DNA from: a virus
Direction: 5' to 3' (one strand)
Length of the DNA: 64,000 nucleotides
Virus record (IMG/VR): IMGVR_UViG_3300023179_000089
Span: 1-64,000 of that record
A program made the position numbers and the translations under genes. Shown here piece by piece: positions 46,801-55,858 of the stretch. Each line of letters starts with the position of its first letter. The stretch's first letter is position 1. The notes under the pieces were generated by a model. The model made no database searches, was not told the DNA's origin, and was given only the letters and a program-made list of their open reading frames with translations.

Positions 46801-47040
46801 ATGACAAAAAAACCAATACCAGCAACGACTAACGCAGTTAAATTTGACAGATTTGCAATTGTACTTGAAAAAGAACAACTTTCGTATTATAATAAAGGAG
46901 AGTTGACTCGAGTTGCAGATGTAGGAGTTGATTTTTCAAATAAAGACCTTTTCGATTTAGCAACGAGAATTTCTGAAAAAAATTCATATGGTCCTGTAGA
47001 ATATACTTCAAAAGATTTAGTAATTAAAACCCGTAAATAA
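46801..47040 (+). CDS. Hypothetical protein, 79 aa
   Basis: TNAVKFDRFAIVLEKEQLSY, GVDFSNKDLFDLATRISEKN. Small, soluble. Not recognised. Starts a run of closely spaced small genes. Confidence 0.55.
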   Translation: MTKKPIPATTNAVKFDRFAIVLEKEQLSYYNKGELTRVADVGVDFSNKDLFDLATRISEKNSYGPVEYTSKDLVIKTRK

Positions 47041-47042
47041 TC

Positions 47043-47252
47043 ATGAGACAGAAAAAATCAAAATTTCGAATCGTTCCAGCAACGCATCCTAAATTTGGAT
47101 CATGTTGGTCTTTAAAAGAAGGTGAATTTGTAATCGGTACTTTTGTTAATAAACAAGCTGCCGAGTCTCGTAAATTGCAATTAGAAAAATCTAATTTAGA
47201 AAATTTCCTTTTAGTAAAAACCGCAAACCAAGAACTTAAAATCGAAGAATAA
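47043..47252 (+). CDS. Hypothetical protein, 69 aa
   Basis: A basic start (MRQKKSKFRIVPATHPKFGS) and KEGEFVIGTFVNKQAAESRK. Its stop overlaps the next start (TAATG). Not recognised. Confidence 0.55.
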   Translation: MRQKKSKFRIVPATHPKFGSCWSLKEGEFVIGTFVNKQAAESRKLQLEKSNLENFLLVKTANQELKIEE

Positions 47253-47506
47253 TGCCAACCTTTTATCAAGAAACCGAAATAGATATTTCCATAGAAGAAT
47301 TTGTCGATCAATTATCAGATTGGGAATTAGAAGAATTGAAAGATCGAATTAATGATGCGCTCGATGTAAATGTAACAAAAAACATCGGAGACAGAATTGC
47401 AAATGACGAAACTAACATTGCTTTAGACAAGCTAGCTCGTAATTTAAGTCTCTTGACTGTTGAAGAAGAAGACTATATTAAGAAACTTGCAGAAAGATTC
47501 TTATAA
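47252..47506 (+). CDS. Hypothetical protein, 84 aa
   Basis: Acidic and helical: SIEEFVDQLSDWELEELKDR, LLTVEEEDYIKKLAERFL. Not recognised; the ELEELKDRINDAL helix could be an interaction surface. Confidence 0.55.
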   Translation: MPTFYQETEIDISIEEFVDQLSDWELEELKDRINDALDVNVTKNIGDRIANDETNIALDKLARNLSLLTVEEEDYIKKLAERFL

Positions 47507-47592
47507 GGAACTAGACTTTATTTTTTACCGATTATATAGCGTATTTCATCGTATACATTCGTTCTTAATCACTCAGTATATTGATAATCAAA

Positions 47593-47949
47593 ATGACAAA
47601 ACTTTTAGATACCGATAAAAAACTCATAGAAAAATATAAGAAAAAAGTACATAAACAGTTTCCCGGGGCGTATTTATTAGCTACTGCAAATGGATATACA
47701 ATTGTACAAGAGCAGGAAAATTTGCAATTAAAAGATATTTTATCTGAATTTTTCATTGCTCCGACTACAACGCCTGTCAAAGCTTGGGAGTATGCACAAA
47801 GTAATGCTAGAATTTTTCAAAATTTAAATCGCACTCATCCGCTTCGAATCGAAGGAATGGAAATGGAAGATAAATTAGCACGTATTGAAGCTAGAAAAAA
47901 TCGTCGCGATGAAAGACCGATTAAATCATCGAAATTTGATATTTATTAA
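47593..47949 (+). CDS. Hypothetical protein, 118 aa
   Basis: ATG 47593 (a TTG 12 bases upstream is in frame). KKVHKQFPGAYLLATANGYT, ILSEFFIAPTTTPVKAWEYA, then a basic LARIEARKNRRDERPIKSS tail. Phage proteins with a TTTPVKAWEYA-like segment occur; function unknown. Confidence 0.6.
   Translation: MTKLLDTDKKLIEKYKKKVHKQFPGAYLLATANGYTIVQEQENLQLKDILSEFFIAPTTTPVKAWEYAQSNARIFQNLNRTHPLRIEGMEMEDKLARIEARKNRRDERPIKSSKFDIY
47939..47948 (+). promoter_or_regulatory. Candidate late promoter motif
   Basis: ATATTTATTA at the very end of the preceding gene, 16 bases before the methyltransferase start. Confidence 0.4.
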
Positions 47950-47964
47950 TAAATTAGTTTAGTT

Positions 47965-48693
47965 ATGTGGAATTCAATAAAAACACTTTTTGATAAAAAC
48001 AGCGAGCGAGTCGCAATGCAAGATCCGGAAATTATAGAAGAAGTTTCTGAAGAAATTGTTAATGAATCAGCTTCTATAGAAGTCGACAACTTACCAGAAA
48101 CTGAGTTAAATGAACCTGTGTTCGATGCTGATTATTTATTAACGAATCCTTTAGTTGTTGGATGGCTATCTACTGTCGAGCAAGAATTATTATTTTCGGC
48201 ATTATGTTATTTTTCGCAACAAAATAATTCATTTCTTGATGTAGGCTGTGGTCGTGCAGATTTATATGGTTATTTACAGACAGTATTTCAAACCGATCAA
48301 ATTCAATATAAAGGCATTGACCTTAATCCTAATTTAGTAGAAATTGCAAAACGTAAATTTGTTAACGCAAATGTCGAATCTGCAGATATTCTAAAGTTTA
48401 AAACGGAAAATTATGATTGGGTAGTAGGGTCAGGTCTTTTCAATTTAAACGATCATCCTGATATGGTTGAATATGCAAAAAAAGTAATAGATCAAATGTT
48501 TTCTGTATGTAATATCGGAGTCGCTGTTAATTTTTTAACAGGAGTGCCTGAAGATTTAGCAGATGAAGATTTAAAGGCTTTAATCGTTCATGATCCCGGC
48601 ATATGGCTAAACTATTTAGTAGAAAAATACAATAAAGTTATTACACGTGCTGACTATTTAACTGGAGACATTACATTTTACATTTTAAAATAA
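47965..48693 (+). CDS. SAM-dependent methyltransferase, class I
   Basis: 242 residues. Motif I FLDVGCGRADL at 90-100, motif II YKGIDLNPNLVEIAKRK, then SADILKFKTENYDWVVGSGL with a following FNLNDH: a complete Rossmann methyltransferase core. The N-terminal 60 residues are acidic (EEVSEEIVNESASIEV). The substrate is unknown; no DNA-methyltransferase motif such as DPPY was seen. Confidence 0.75.
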   Translation: MWNSIKTLFDKNSERVAMQDPEIIEEVSEEIVNESASIEVDNLPETELNEPVFDADYLLTNPLVVGWLSTVEQELLFSALCYFSQQNNSFLDVGCGRADLYGYLQTVFQTDQIQYKGIDLNPNLVEIAKRKFVNANVESADILKFKTENYDWVVGSGLFNLNDHPDMVEYAKKVIDQMFSVCNIGVAVNFLTGVPEDLADEDLKALIVHDPGIWLNYLVEKYNKVITRADYLTGDITFYILK

Positions 48694-48694
48694 C

Positions 48695-48934
48695 ATGACC
48701 GCAAGCTTAATACTATCTATTTCTGGATTTGTAATATTCATTTCTATTGCATTTTACAATTATCATTTACGACAACTTATTCAAGTTCATGAATTAACAA
48801 TTGAATCAAAATACCATATTATATCAGCATTACAAGATTATGTTTCCAAATTGGAAGAAAAAAATGCTGACTTGGTAGACGAAAATAATTCTTTAAAAAC
48901 TAAAAAGTCTGCAACTCGAAAAAAATCAAATTAA
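48695..48934 (+). CDS. Single-pass membrane coiled-coil protein, 79 aa
   Basis: One N-terminal helix (LILSISGFVIFISIAFYNYH) then a coiled coil and a basic tail (KTKKSATRKKSN). Overlaps no neighbour but is spaced one base from each. Not recognised. Confidence 0.55.
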   Translation: MTASLILSISGFVIFISIAFYNYHLRQLIQVHELTIESKYHIISALQDYVSKLEEKNADLVDENNSLKTKKSATRKKSN

Positions 48935-49345
48935 ATGTCTAAGCCGCTTTCATTAGAAGAATTTTTTCGAAATTTTGAAACTCACGTTTCACAAATCGCA
49001 TCGAATTCTGGAAGTATGCATACAGACATAATTTGGGATTTACCTGCAAATTCTATAGCCTCTTCTTCTAAATTAGAAAGCGCAAAGTTACTTCTCGAAG
49101 CATGTATTGACAGACAGAAACAATATTCAGATTTAACTAAACAAGAATCAGTAATTAAAAAATTAAATACATTAAGAAATCTTATATCTGCAAATTACAA
49201 CGCCGAGTCGACAAACATAGTTACAGAACAAGTCGAGGTTGATTTATATTTACTTGACAATTGTATACGAGCCGTTAAAAATAAAATAACGCTTTCTCAT
49301 TATGGATTAATCATTTTAAATAAACTTCATGAAAAATATACATAA
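48935..49345 (+). CDS. Hypothetical protein, 136 aa
   Basis: Mostly helical (KLESAKLLLEACIDRQKQYS). Overlaps the next gene by 17 bases. Not recognised. Confidence 0.55.
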   Translation: MSKPLSLEEFFRNFETHVSQIASNSGSMHTDIIWDLPANSIASSSKLESAKLLLEACIDRQKQYSDLTKQESVIKKLNTLRNLISANYNAESTNIVTEQVEVDLYLLDNCIRAVKNKITLSHYGLIILNKLHEKYT

Positions 49346-49547
49346 TTCTTCAAAAACTATTCAATTCTCAAAGTCTCAATGGATTGAGTTAGAAAAGTTA
49401 GCTGCGATTGAAGATATTGATCAGCGTCGTATAGCATTTCGTAATTATTTTCATAATCAAGAAATGTTTGATTATATAAAAGACAAAGTCGACCCTTCTT
49501 GGCTTGCTCATGATATGTCCGTAAATTCTGAGTCATATGGATTATAA
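49329..49547 (+). CDS. Hypothetical protein, 72 aa
   Basis: Helical: SKSQWIELEKLAAIEDIDQR then AFRNYFHNQEMFDYIKD. Overlaps both neighbours. Not recognised. Confidence 0.55.
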   Translation: MKNIHNSSKTIQFSKSQWIELEKLAAIEDIDQRRIAFRNYFHNQEMFDYIKDKVDPSWLAHDMSVNSESYGL

Positions 49548-49974
49548 TGATATTGAATTTGACGAGTCGGATTATGAATTTTTCGTTTCGTTACCGACAG
49601 ACGAAAAAATATTATTTTTGTTTGACTTGTTATGCACTAATCTTTTTGAAGATTATTCAAATGACAAAATTTCAGAAATAATTCCAGCTTCATATGAAGA
49701 TTTGACAGGCCCTTTGAAATCGACAGTAGTCGAAGCTATTGACTTTGCTTTTTCAAAAGAAGCTGACGTAAATATTGTTTTTGTAAATGATTTTATTGTA
49801 ATTAATAGCGATAACGAAAAAATTTTAAAAACATCTGTACGAGAAATATTCATGCGCGGATATGTACTTTCAGAAATGAAAGTGTCGTCCCGCGAAATGA
49901 AATTATTTCAACGAAGTACTTTTTGTAAAATCTATTCTATAATCGGTCACAACGACCCTATACTTAAAAATTAA
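49537..49974 (+). CDS. Hypothetical protein, 145 aa
   Basis: Acidic start (MDYNDIEFDESDYEFFVSLP) and a soluble alpha/beta body. Not recognised. Coupled to its neighbours by overlap or one-base spacing. Confidence 0.55.
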   Translation: MDYNDIEFDESDYEFFVSLPTDEKILFLFDLLCTNLFEDYSNDKISEIIPASYEDLTGPLKSTVVEAIDFAFSKEADVNIVFVNDFIVINSDNEKILKTSVREIFMRGYVLSEMKVSSREMKLFQRSTFCKIYSIIGHNDPILKN

Positions 49975-49975
49975 C

Positions 49976-50179
49976 ATGTTTTCAATTAATAGAACGTTTG
50001 TTAACTTTCAAAATAATTTATATGAAGTAGTAAGAGTATTCAGCGAGTCGCAAGTAAAAAATATAGAATTAATAAAGGAATATTTGGATACATCATTGGC
50101 ATTGCGTAAAAATGGCAAAATATACTTTTGTCGATTAATTGAAGAAGCTGCCATTCTTGAAGAAAAATTTGGTAATTAG
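49976..50179 (+). CDS. Hypothetical protein, 67 aa
   Basis: INRTFVNFQNNLYEVVRVFS, small and soluble. Its end carries the -33 box of the uvsE promoter. Not recognised. Confidence 0.5.
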   Translation: MFSINRTFVNFQNNLYEVVRVFSESQVKNIELIKEYLDTSLALRKNGKIYFCRLIEEAAILEEKFGN

Positions 50180-50199
50180 AAAATTTTAACTTATATTTA
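50168..50199 (+). promoter_or_regulatory. Bacteroidota-type promoter for uvsE
   Basis: TTTG 50168-50171, N20, TATATTTA 50192-50199, 31 bases before the uvsE start. Confidence 0.6.
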
Positions 50200-50229
50200 A
50201 TAAATAAAAATTAATAAATAAAAATTGTT

Positions 50230-51165
50230 ATGAGTAACATTGGTTATGCATGTATCAACATGACTTTAGGTAAGAAACATATTCTAACCGGCCGCGCGAT
50301 GCGTAAAGCAACGCTTGAAGCTAAAGGATTGCAACATGCTTCTGAATTGGCATTGTTAAATGCACGAGACTTAGAAACAATTCTCAAATGGAATTTAGAA
50401 AATGACATTTATTTTTTCCGATTAGGAAGTGACTTATTTCCATGGGGTAATAAAGTTGATGTACGAAAATTTCCTGACTTTGACGAAATTTGCGCAACTC
50501 TTAAACGTTGCGGTGATTTTGCTAGTAAACATGGAATTCGCATTACAACCCACCCTGGTCCTTTTAACTTACTTGCTTCGTCAAATGAAGAGGTAGTGCA
50601 AAATACTATTAAGGATTTGGAAATGCATGCACTGTTATTTGATTTAATGGGATTATCGCGAACCCCATACAATAAAATTAACATTCATATCGGAGCTACA
50701 TATGGTAATAAATTCAGCGCGGCTGAAACTTGGTGCGAAAACTTTCTCAGGCTATCGGAGGGTGTTAGATCCCGTTTAACTGTTGAAAATGACGATAAAG
50801 CTACTATGTTTTCAGTGTTGGATTTATATGAATTAGTGTATCGAAAAGTCGGTGTACCAATAGTATTTGACTTTCATCATCACACATTTAACACAGGTGA
50901 TTTAACAGCCGAGCAAGCGCTTCGATTAGCAGCTACGACTTGGAATGACATAAAACCTGTAGTGCATTATTCTGAGTCGAAGTCGATTCATGAAAATGAC
51001 AGTTCAATTAATCCGCGCGCACATTCAGATTTTGTGTCTGAATATATAGATACGTTCGGTGTAGATGTTGATGTTATGATCGAAGCTAAAAGTAAAGAAC
51101 TGGCTTTGTTAGAATATCGTAAAAAATATTCAAAAATTTTAAAAGAAAATTTACAAATTCAATAA
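50230..51165 (+). CDS. uvsE: UV damage endonuclease
   Basis: 311 residues, the usual size. IGYACINMTL at the start, ENDIYFFRLGSDLFPWGNKV, ITTHPGPFNLLAS, INIHIGATYGNK, LTVENDDKATMFS, PIVFDFHHHTFN and VHYSESK: the metal-binding histidines, glutamates and aspartates of the TIM-barrel UvsE/UVDE family are all visible. It nicks DNA 5' to UV photoproducts. In a phage it would protect incoming or replicating DNA, useful in sunlit water. Confidence 0.9.
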   Translation: MSNIGYACINMTLGKKHILTGRAMRKATLEAKGLQHASELALLNARDLETILKWNLENDIYFFRLGSDLFPWGNKVDVRKFPDFDEICATLKRCGDFASKHGIRITTHPGPFNLLASSNEEVVQNTIKDLEMHALLFDLMGLSRTPYNKINIHIGATYGNKFSAAETWCENFLRLSEGVRSRLTVENDDKATMFSVLDLYELVYRKVGVPIVFDFHHHTFNTGDLTAEQALRLAATTWNDIKPVVHYSESKSIHENDSSINPRAHSDFVSEYIDTFGVDVDVMIEAKSKELALLEYRKKYSKILKENLQIQ

Positions 51166-51182
51166 TTATTGTTAAAATATTA

Positions 51183-51190
51183 ATATTTAT
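51183..51190 (+). promoter_or_regulatory. Candidate late promoter motif
   Basis: ATATTTAT in an extremely AT-rich gap between uvsE and the gene at 51225. Confidence 0.3.
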
Positions 51191-51224
51191 TTATTATATT
51201 TTATTAATATTAATTTAATAAATT

Positions 51225-51404
51225 ATGCGTTATAAAGAACATACAATTAGAAAAATTGAAGCACAGACTTTTAAATTACAGTCTCTTCAACGTGCTATCG
51301 AAATGAAATCAATGTCAGGAAACGAAGCAATCAATTTCATTGAATCCATTGTTAAAGATTTAAAAGTAATAGTCGATCGACTCGAGCTTGAACCTAATGA
51401 ATAA
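51225..51404 (+). CDS. Hypothetical protein, 59 aa
   Basis: ATG 51225 to TAA 51402-51404. MRYKEHTIRKIEAQTFKLQS and INFIESIVKDLKVIVDRLEL; helical. Similar short proteins occur in T4-like phages. Overlaps the next gene by eight bases. Confidence 0.6.
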   Translation: MRYKEHTIRKIEAQTFKLQSLQRAIEMKSMSGNEAINFIESIVKDLKVIVDRLELEPNE

Positions 51405-52410
51405 ACTTCTATTAAAAATTCTTGTCGGCGTTATCGCTCTATCATTAGCAATTTGCGCGGCATTTTTTTCAATAGTAGGTCTATCAAAACTTTTCGCCGG
51501 AGCCTCAGTTGCTGTCATAATTATGGCTTCAACACTCGAAGCTTCGAAATTAGTAATAGCATCGTTTTTACATAAACATTGGAATACAGCAGCTGCTGCG
51601 CTTAAATTTTATTTAATAACATCAATGCTTATTATTATGAGCATTACATCGATCGGTATTTATGGATTTTTGTCAGCAGCGTATCAGCAAACTAAGTCAA
51701 AATACGATTTAACAAAAACGTCAGTTGATAGTTTAACAGCTAAACAATTATATTATGAGTCGACAATTAAAATGAATATGACTCAGCTAGATGCGAAAAA
51801 TAAGCAATTAGCAAATTATTTAAACTTGCAAAATTTGCAAGAGCAACGTGCAAGTCAATTAGTATCACAAAACAAGGCGTCTAGAACAGCAGATAGAAGT
51901 TCTGCTAAATCTGAACTTTCAATTAATCGATTAAATGAAGAAATTGAAGTTTTAAACCAAAAATTAGTTGCATATACCGATTCAGTGTCAAAAATAAAAG
52001 TGGCAATAACGCAATCGTCTATTCAAAATGATATAGGTTCAGAGTTAGGATCGTTAACGTATATTTCTAAATTATTAAACGTGCCCATGGATAAAATAGT
52101 TAATATACTTATTATCTTGTTTATTATAGTTTTCGATCCATTAGCAATTTGCATGGTTTTAGTTTTTAATTTTCTTTCACTCAGCGAATTTCCGAGTATT
52201 AAAATCGAGACTGAAATTCATGATGCTGCATCAACTATTCAGGATCAAATATTGACGATTGACAATACTGAGCCAATTATTGATCGGCCACCGGTTGAAG
52301 AAAAAATTGAAGATAAAATTGAAGATATCACGGCAATAGAAAAAAGGTACCCGGAGCCTCCTAAAAAAAATAAAGCAGCTGCGCAATATACAGGCGGAAT
52401 TAAAGTTTAA
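51397..52410 (+). CDS. Multi-pass membrane protein with coiled coil
   Basis: 337 residues from ATG 51397. Three helices lie in the first 105 residues (LVGVIALSLAICAAFFSIVG; FAGASVAVIIMASTLEASKL; ITSMLIIMSITSIGIYGF), then a long coiled coil, a fourth helix (IVNILIILFIIVFDPLAICM) and an acidic/proline-rich cytosolic tail. The FDPLA motif in the last helix is common to phage membrane proteins of this layout. Function unknown. Confidence 0.65.
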   Translation: MNKLLLKILVGVIALSLAICAAFFSIVGLSKLFAGASVAVIIMASTLEASKLVIASFLHKHWNTAAAALKFYLITSMLIIMSITSIGIYGFLSAAYQQTKSKYDLTKTSVDSLTAKQLYYESTIKMNMTQLDAKNKQLANYLNLQNLQEQRASQLVSQNKASRTADRSSAKSELSINRLNEEIEVLNQKLVAYTDSVSKIKVAITQSSIQNDIGSELGSLTYISKLLNVPMDKIVNILIILFIIVFDPLAICMVLVFNFLSLSEFPSIKIETEIHDAASTIQDQILTIDNTEPIIDRPPVEEKIEDKIEDITAIEKRYPEPPKKNKAAAQYTGGIKV

Positions 52411-52428
52411 TTTTAAAAGTTATAAATT

Positions 52429-52968
52429 ATGAGTGTAAATTCAAATTCTCAAACAGGAAGAAACTATCCTAAAACAGAATATAAAGTAAAATTTGATGAA
52501 CGAAATCGAAGAATGATGATTTGCAGTAATTCCATTCCAGATGGAAAGTATTGGAAAGGAAAAGAATGCAAAAATTATTCTTTAGTAGGCGATAAAGCAA
52601 TTGCCGTGTTATGCTGGAAATGCGCACAAAGTTATTGCGAACCTCCGGTAATACGATCTGCGCAAAATAATTCAGGAAAACCTAAAGGATGGAAATTCAT
52701 GAAAGAGTATGTAGATTCTGAAGGAAATGTATTTTTTAAAGGCGTCGAGCAGCCTTCATTGAAAGGAACGATAAAACCTTCAGTAATCGAACCAAAGCAA
52801 GAAAAACAAAAGTTAACAAAGCAAGAAAAAGAAACGCTAACTCATGAACTAGCTAAACGTATTCAGACATTGAAGGTTGAGTTATTTCATGAAAAACGTA
52901 AAGGCAAAAAAGCTGAAATGTTACGTGAATTGAAAAAAGCTAATAAAGAATTGTCAAAACTAATTTAG
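52429..52968 (+). CDS. Conserved hypothetical protein with zinc-site-like cysteines
   Basis: 179 residues. ICSNSIPDGKYWKGKECKNY and VLCWKCAQSYCEPP carry about five cysteines, a probable zinc site. KPKGWKFMKEYVDSEGNVFF recurs in phage proteins. The C-terminal 60 residues are a charged helix (LTKQEKETLTHELAKRIQTL). Function unknown. Confidence 0.6.
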   Translation: MSVNSNSQTGRNYPKTEYKVKFDERNRRMMICSNSIPDGKYWKGKECKNYSLVGDKAIAVLCWKCAQSYCEPPVIRSAQNNSGKPKGWKFMKEYVDSEGNVFFKGVEQPSLKGTIKPSVIEPKQEKQKLTKQEKETLTHELAKRIQTLKVELFHEKRKGKKAEMLRELKKANKELSKLI

Positions 52969-53006
52969 ATACAAAAGAAATTCATATATTTCTTAAAATA
53001 ATTAAT

Positions 53007-53624
53007 ATGCGAAAAAATATATATGGCGACGAGCCTATTAAAAAGAAACAAGTAGCATCGACAGAATCGTCCGACGTCGATTATACATTTAATGAAGTTG
53101 AATATGGATTAAACATTGACGATTCAATTGTATATTTACATGGAGATATTGTAATTGGATGTTTATTTGATTTCATTTCAAAAGTAAGAATTATATTAAA
53201 TAACAGACCCGAAGATAAAAAATCAGATCCTGTTACATTAATGATAAATTCCAATGGCGGCGATGTATATGAAGCTTTAGGAATTATTGATTACATATCA
53301 ACATTATCTGTTCCAGTTAATGTTATTGTACGAGGTCGTGCAATGTCAGCAGCTGCAATGATTCTTTGTTGTGGTACAGGAGTTCGAGCAGCATCAAAAT
53401 CATCCACTATTATGTTGCATGAAGTGTCAGCTGAAATTTTCGGAAAATCGGCTGATATAAAAGCAAATGCAGAGCATATCGATTATATCGAAGATGAGTT
53501 TTTTAAATTAATGTCAGTTAAGACTAACCAAAATGACGAATTTTGGAGAAAATCTTGCAGAAAAGATTTTTATATGAACGCTGAAAAAGCATTGGAATTT
53601 GGAATTATTGATAAAATTATATAA
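53007..53624 (+). CDS. ClpP-like serine protease
   Basis: 205 residues. Strand motif INSNGGDVYEALGIIDYI,  catalytic Ser114 in RAMSAAAMI, His138 in MLHEVS and a likely Asp187 in RKDFYMNAEKALEFGIID. The triad is complete. In phages this fold serves either as a Clp-type peptidase or as a head-maturation protease. Position outside a capsid cluster favours neither. If it is the maturation protease it could cleave the (L/I)xE leaders; this is speculative. Confidence 0.8.
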   Translation: MRKNIYGDEPIKKKQVASTESSDVDYTFNEVEYGLNIDDSIVYLHGDIVIGCLFDFISKVRIILNNRPEDKKSDPVTLMINSNGGDVYEALGIIDYISTLSVPVNVIVRGRAMSAAAMILCCGTGVRAASKSSTIMLHEVSAEIFGKSADIKANAEHIDYIEDEFFKLMSVKTNQNDEFWRKSCRKDFYMNAEKALEFGIIDKII

Positions 53625-53627
53625 ATC

Positions 53628-54359
53628 ATGGGAAAACAAGACACGCATGCACAATGGGAGACGTTAATGTCGTATATCGACAAGTATATTTCTTCTCCGA
53701 GAAAAGAAGCGATGATAAAAATGTATGAAGAATTAGCTGATCGCATTTTAACAGCTCCGGCTTCATCACACTCAACAAGACATAATTGCTTTCCAGGAGG
53801 ATATATTGATCACGTTAACCGTGTAGTTAAAGTTTCTATTTCGCTATATGAAACTTGGAGTAAATTAGGAGCCGACGTAAATAAATTCACTCTTGAAGAA
53901 GTGGTATTCGCAGCAATCAATCATGATTTAGGTAAAATTGGATCGAAGACAGAAGACTATTATGTGCCAAACGATTCAAAATGGCACGTAGAGCGTGGTC
54001 AAATTTATAAAATTAATCCTGCTTTAAATTTTATGAAAGTACCTGATCGAAGCGTGTTTACATTGCAACAATTTGGAGTATCCTATTCTGAAAATGAATA
54101 TCTAGCTATTAAGTTGCATGACGGCTTGTATAGTAAAGGAAATGAGTCGTACTTAATGGCAGGTCAGCCTGAATTTTCTTTGAAAACGGATTTACCTATT
54201 TTACTTCATCATTCTGATCATTTAGCTACGTTAATTGAGTCTAATCAAAAGCACGTGACAGAACCGGCAATTACAAAACCAAAAACAAAAATGAATTCAG
54301 TAAATGATCCAGTAGCTGATGAAAGTCTTAAATCTGCATTTGATAAAATTTTCGGATAA
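53628..54359 (+). CDS. HD-domain phosphohydrolase
   Basis: 243 residues. GGYIDHVNRVVKV supplies the first histidine, INHDLGKIG the HD pair, and LHDGLYS plus LLHHSDHLATL later metal ligands. Such phage proteins may hydrolyse nucleotides or cyclic dinucleotides; the substrate is unknown. A basic low-complexity tail follows residue 205. Located three bases after the protease gene. Confidence 0.75.
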   Translation: MGKQDTHAQWETLMSYIDKYISSPRKEAMIKMYEELADRILTAPASSHSTRHNCFPGGYIDHVNRVVKVSISLYETWSKLGADVNKFTLEEVVFAAINHDLGKIGSKTEDYYVPNDSKWHVERGQIYKINPALNFMKVPDRSVFTLQQFGVSYSENEYLAIKLHDGLYSKGNESYLMAGQPEFSLKTDLPILLHHSDHLATLIESNQKHVTEPAITKPKTKMNSVNDPVADESLKSAFDKIFG

Positions 54360-54658
54360 TGTTTACATTTATTATACTAATAATTGCAATTGGAATAATT
54401 GCTGCACTTTCAATTGGCTGTTATAATTTAACAGTTCAATCAGAACTTCTTGAAGACGAACTTTTATTTTATTATAATAAGTTAGAAGAAATTCGAAAAG
54501 TCGTTTTAGAAACTGAAATACAGCTTAAAGAAATTGATCTTCGCGGTTCATTTGAAGCCGATGATGAAGTAGGATTTACATTTAAAAATATTAAATCTTT
54601 ATCTGAAGATTTAACAAAAACTATCGAATCAATATATGAGTACAGAGACACTGAATAA
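54359..54658 (+). CDS. Single-pass membrane protein, 99 aa
   Basis: One N-terminal helix (FTFIILIIAIGIIAALSIGC) and an acidic helical tail (ELLEDELLFYYNKLEEIRKV). Overlaps the sigma factor gene by 23 bases. Not recognised. Confidence 0.6.
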   Translation: MFTFIILIIAIGIIAALSIGCYNLTVQSELLEDELLFYYNKLEEIRKVVLETEIQLKEIDLRGSFEADDEVGFTFKNIKSLSEDLTKTIESIYEYRDTE

Positions 54659-55406
54659 TCAAACGCAGCCGAAAACGCGTGGTAGAAAATCAAAAAACAA
54701 GCAGTATTTTACTAAAGATACTGAAAACGCAATATTGCGCTACAATCAATTAACAAATGATATTGATCGTAATAGACTTTATGAATCGCATATTAAATAT
54801 CCGTTTGATAAGCTAGTCGAAAACATAATTCATACGTTTAAATTTTATCAATTTGACGTTCCATATGAAGATGTTAAACATGAAGTCGTAGCATTTTTAA
54901 ATGAAAAAATTCATAAGTATACCGATCCTAGTAAAGGAAAAGCATTTTCATACTTTTCAATTATCGCTAAAAACTATTTGATTATTCATAATAACAACAA
55001 CTATCATAAGTTTAGGAATTCTGAAGATTTACAAGTAGTCGACGATTCTAGAAGCGTAATCAATGAAATTGTTCGTGAGCAAGATTTGCAAGAGAAAACA
55101 GAATTCATGGATTTATATATAAAATTCATGGATGATAATTTAACGAACTTTTTTCATAAAAATTCTGATTTAGCAGTAGCCGATTCAATTTTAGAACTTT
55201 TTCGGCATAGAGAAAATATTGAAAATTTCAATAAAAAGGCATTGTATATATTAATTCGAGAGCGAACCGGAGTTAAGACTCAATACATAACTCGAGTAGT
55301 TAATATAATGAAAGGCGCGTATTTAGAAATGTATATGAATTTCAAACGCACAGGTATTGCGACTTTAAATAAAGATTATTTTACAAAATCAGAATTCCTC
55401 GAATAA
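54636..55406 (+). CDS. Late-transcription sigma factor, T4 gp55-like
   Basis: 256 residues. A basic start (KTRGRKSKNKQYFTKDTENA) precedes a sigma region 2-like segment: DVKHEVVAFLNEKIHKYTDP, SKGKAFSYFSIIAKNYLI, IHNNNNYHKF. The KAFSYFSIIAKNYLI helix is the -10 recognition helix of phage late sigma factors. No region 4, as in gp55. It lies directly ahead of the tail cluster, whose genes carry the ATATTTAT motif, and likely directs host RNA polymerase to it. Confidence 0.75.
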   Translation: MSTETLNNQTQPKTRGRKSKNKQYFTKDTENAILRYNQLTNDIDRNRLYESHIKYPFDKLVENIIHTFKFYQFDVPYEDVKHEVVAFLNEKIHKYTDPSKGKAFSYFSIIAKNYLIIHNNNNYHKFRNSEDLQVVDDSRSVINEIVREQDLQEKTEFMDLYIKFMDDNLTNFFHKNSDLAVADSILELFRHRENIENFNKKALYILIRERTGVKTQYITRVVNIMKGAYLEMYMNFKRTGIATLNKDYFTKSEFLE

Positions 55407-55407
55407 A

Positions 55408-55415
55408 ATATTTAT
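55408..55415 (+). promoter_or_regulatory. Candidate late promoter motif
   Basis: ATATTTAT right after the sigma factor stop, 11 bases before the first gene of the tail cluster. Confidence 0.45.
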
Positions 55416-55426
55416 TTAAAAAGTCT

Positions 55427-55858
55427 ATGGATTTTGATGTTGAAATATTTAAAGGAAAAAGCTTTTCTGAATTAATGAAAGACATTTATCAGAATAGCTC
55501 TAAAAAGGACAGACAAATTAATTTGTTAATTGCAGAACTCAAACCGCTGATAAAAAATATCGGCGATGCGACAGTAATAGTCCCTTTAATTAAAGAATAT
55601 TTAGAAATTAGCGTTAAAAATGACGAAGCGCTAGTAAAATTAGCTGCTGTCGTTCAGCGATTAATTTCTACAAATAGTCGAGTTCAAGCCGAAACCGGAA
55701 ACTCTTGGATGTTATCTGAAGAAGAGAAAAAACAGTTGTTAGGAGAATTAGACCAGATTACTGGCACTGAGACAAATATAAATCAAAAAGTTATTGATTT
55801 ATCTGCTAAGCAATCGCAGTTAGAGTCAGAGATTGATAATTTACAAGACGGATTATAA
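55427..55858 (+). CDS. Conserved T4-like phage protein, 143 aa
   Basis: DVEIFKGKSFSELMKDIYQN, IVPLIKEYLEISVKNDEALV and KLAAVVQRLIS are typical of a protein always found next to the hub gene in marine T4-like phages. Helical, soluble, coiled-coil C-terminus. Probably structural or assembly-related; role unproved. Confidence 0.65.
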   Translation: MDFDVEIFKGKSFSELMKDIYQNSSKKDRQINLLIAELKPLIKNIGDATVIVPLIKEYLEISVKNDEALVKLAAVVQRLISTNSRVQAETGNSWMLSEEEKKQLLGELDQITGTETNINQKVIDLSAKQSQLESEIDNLQDGL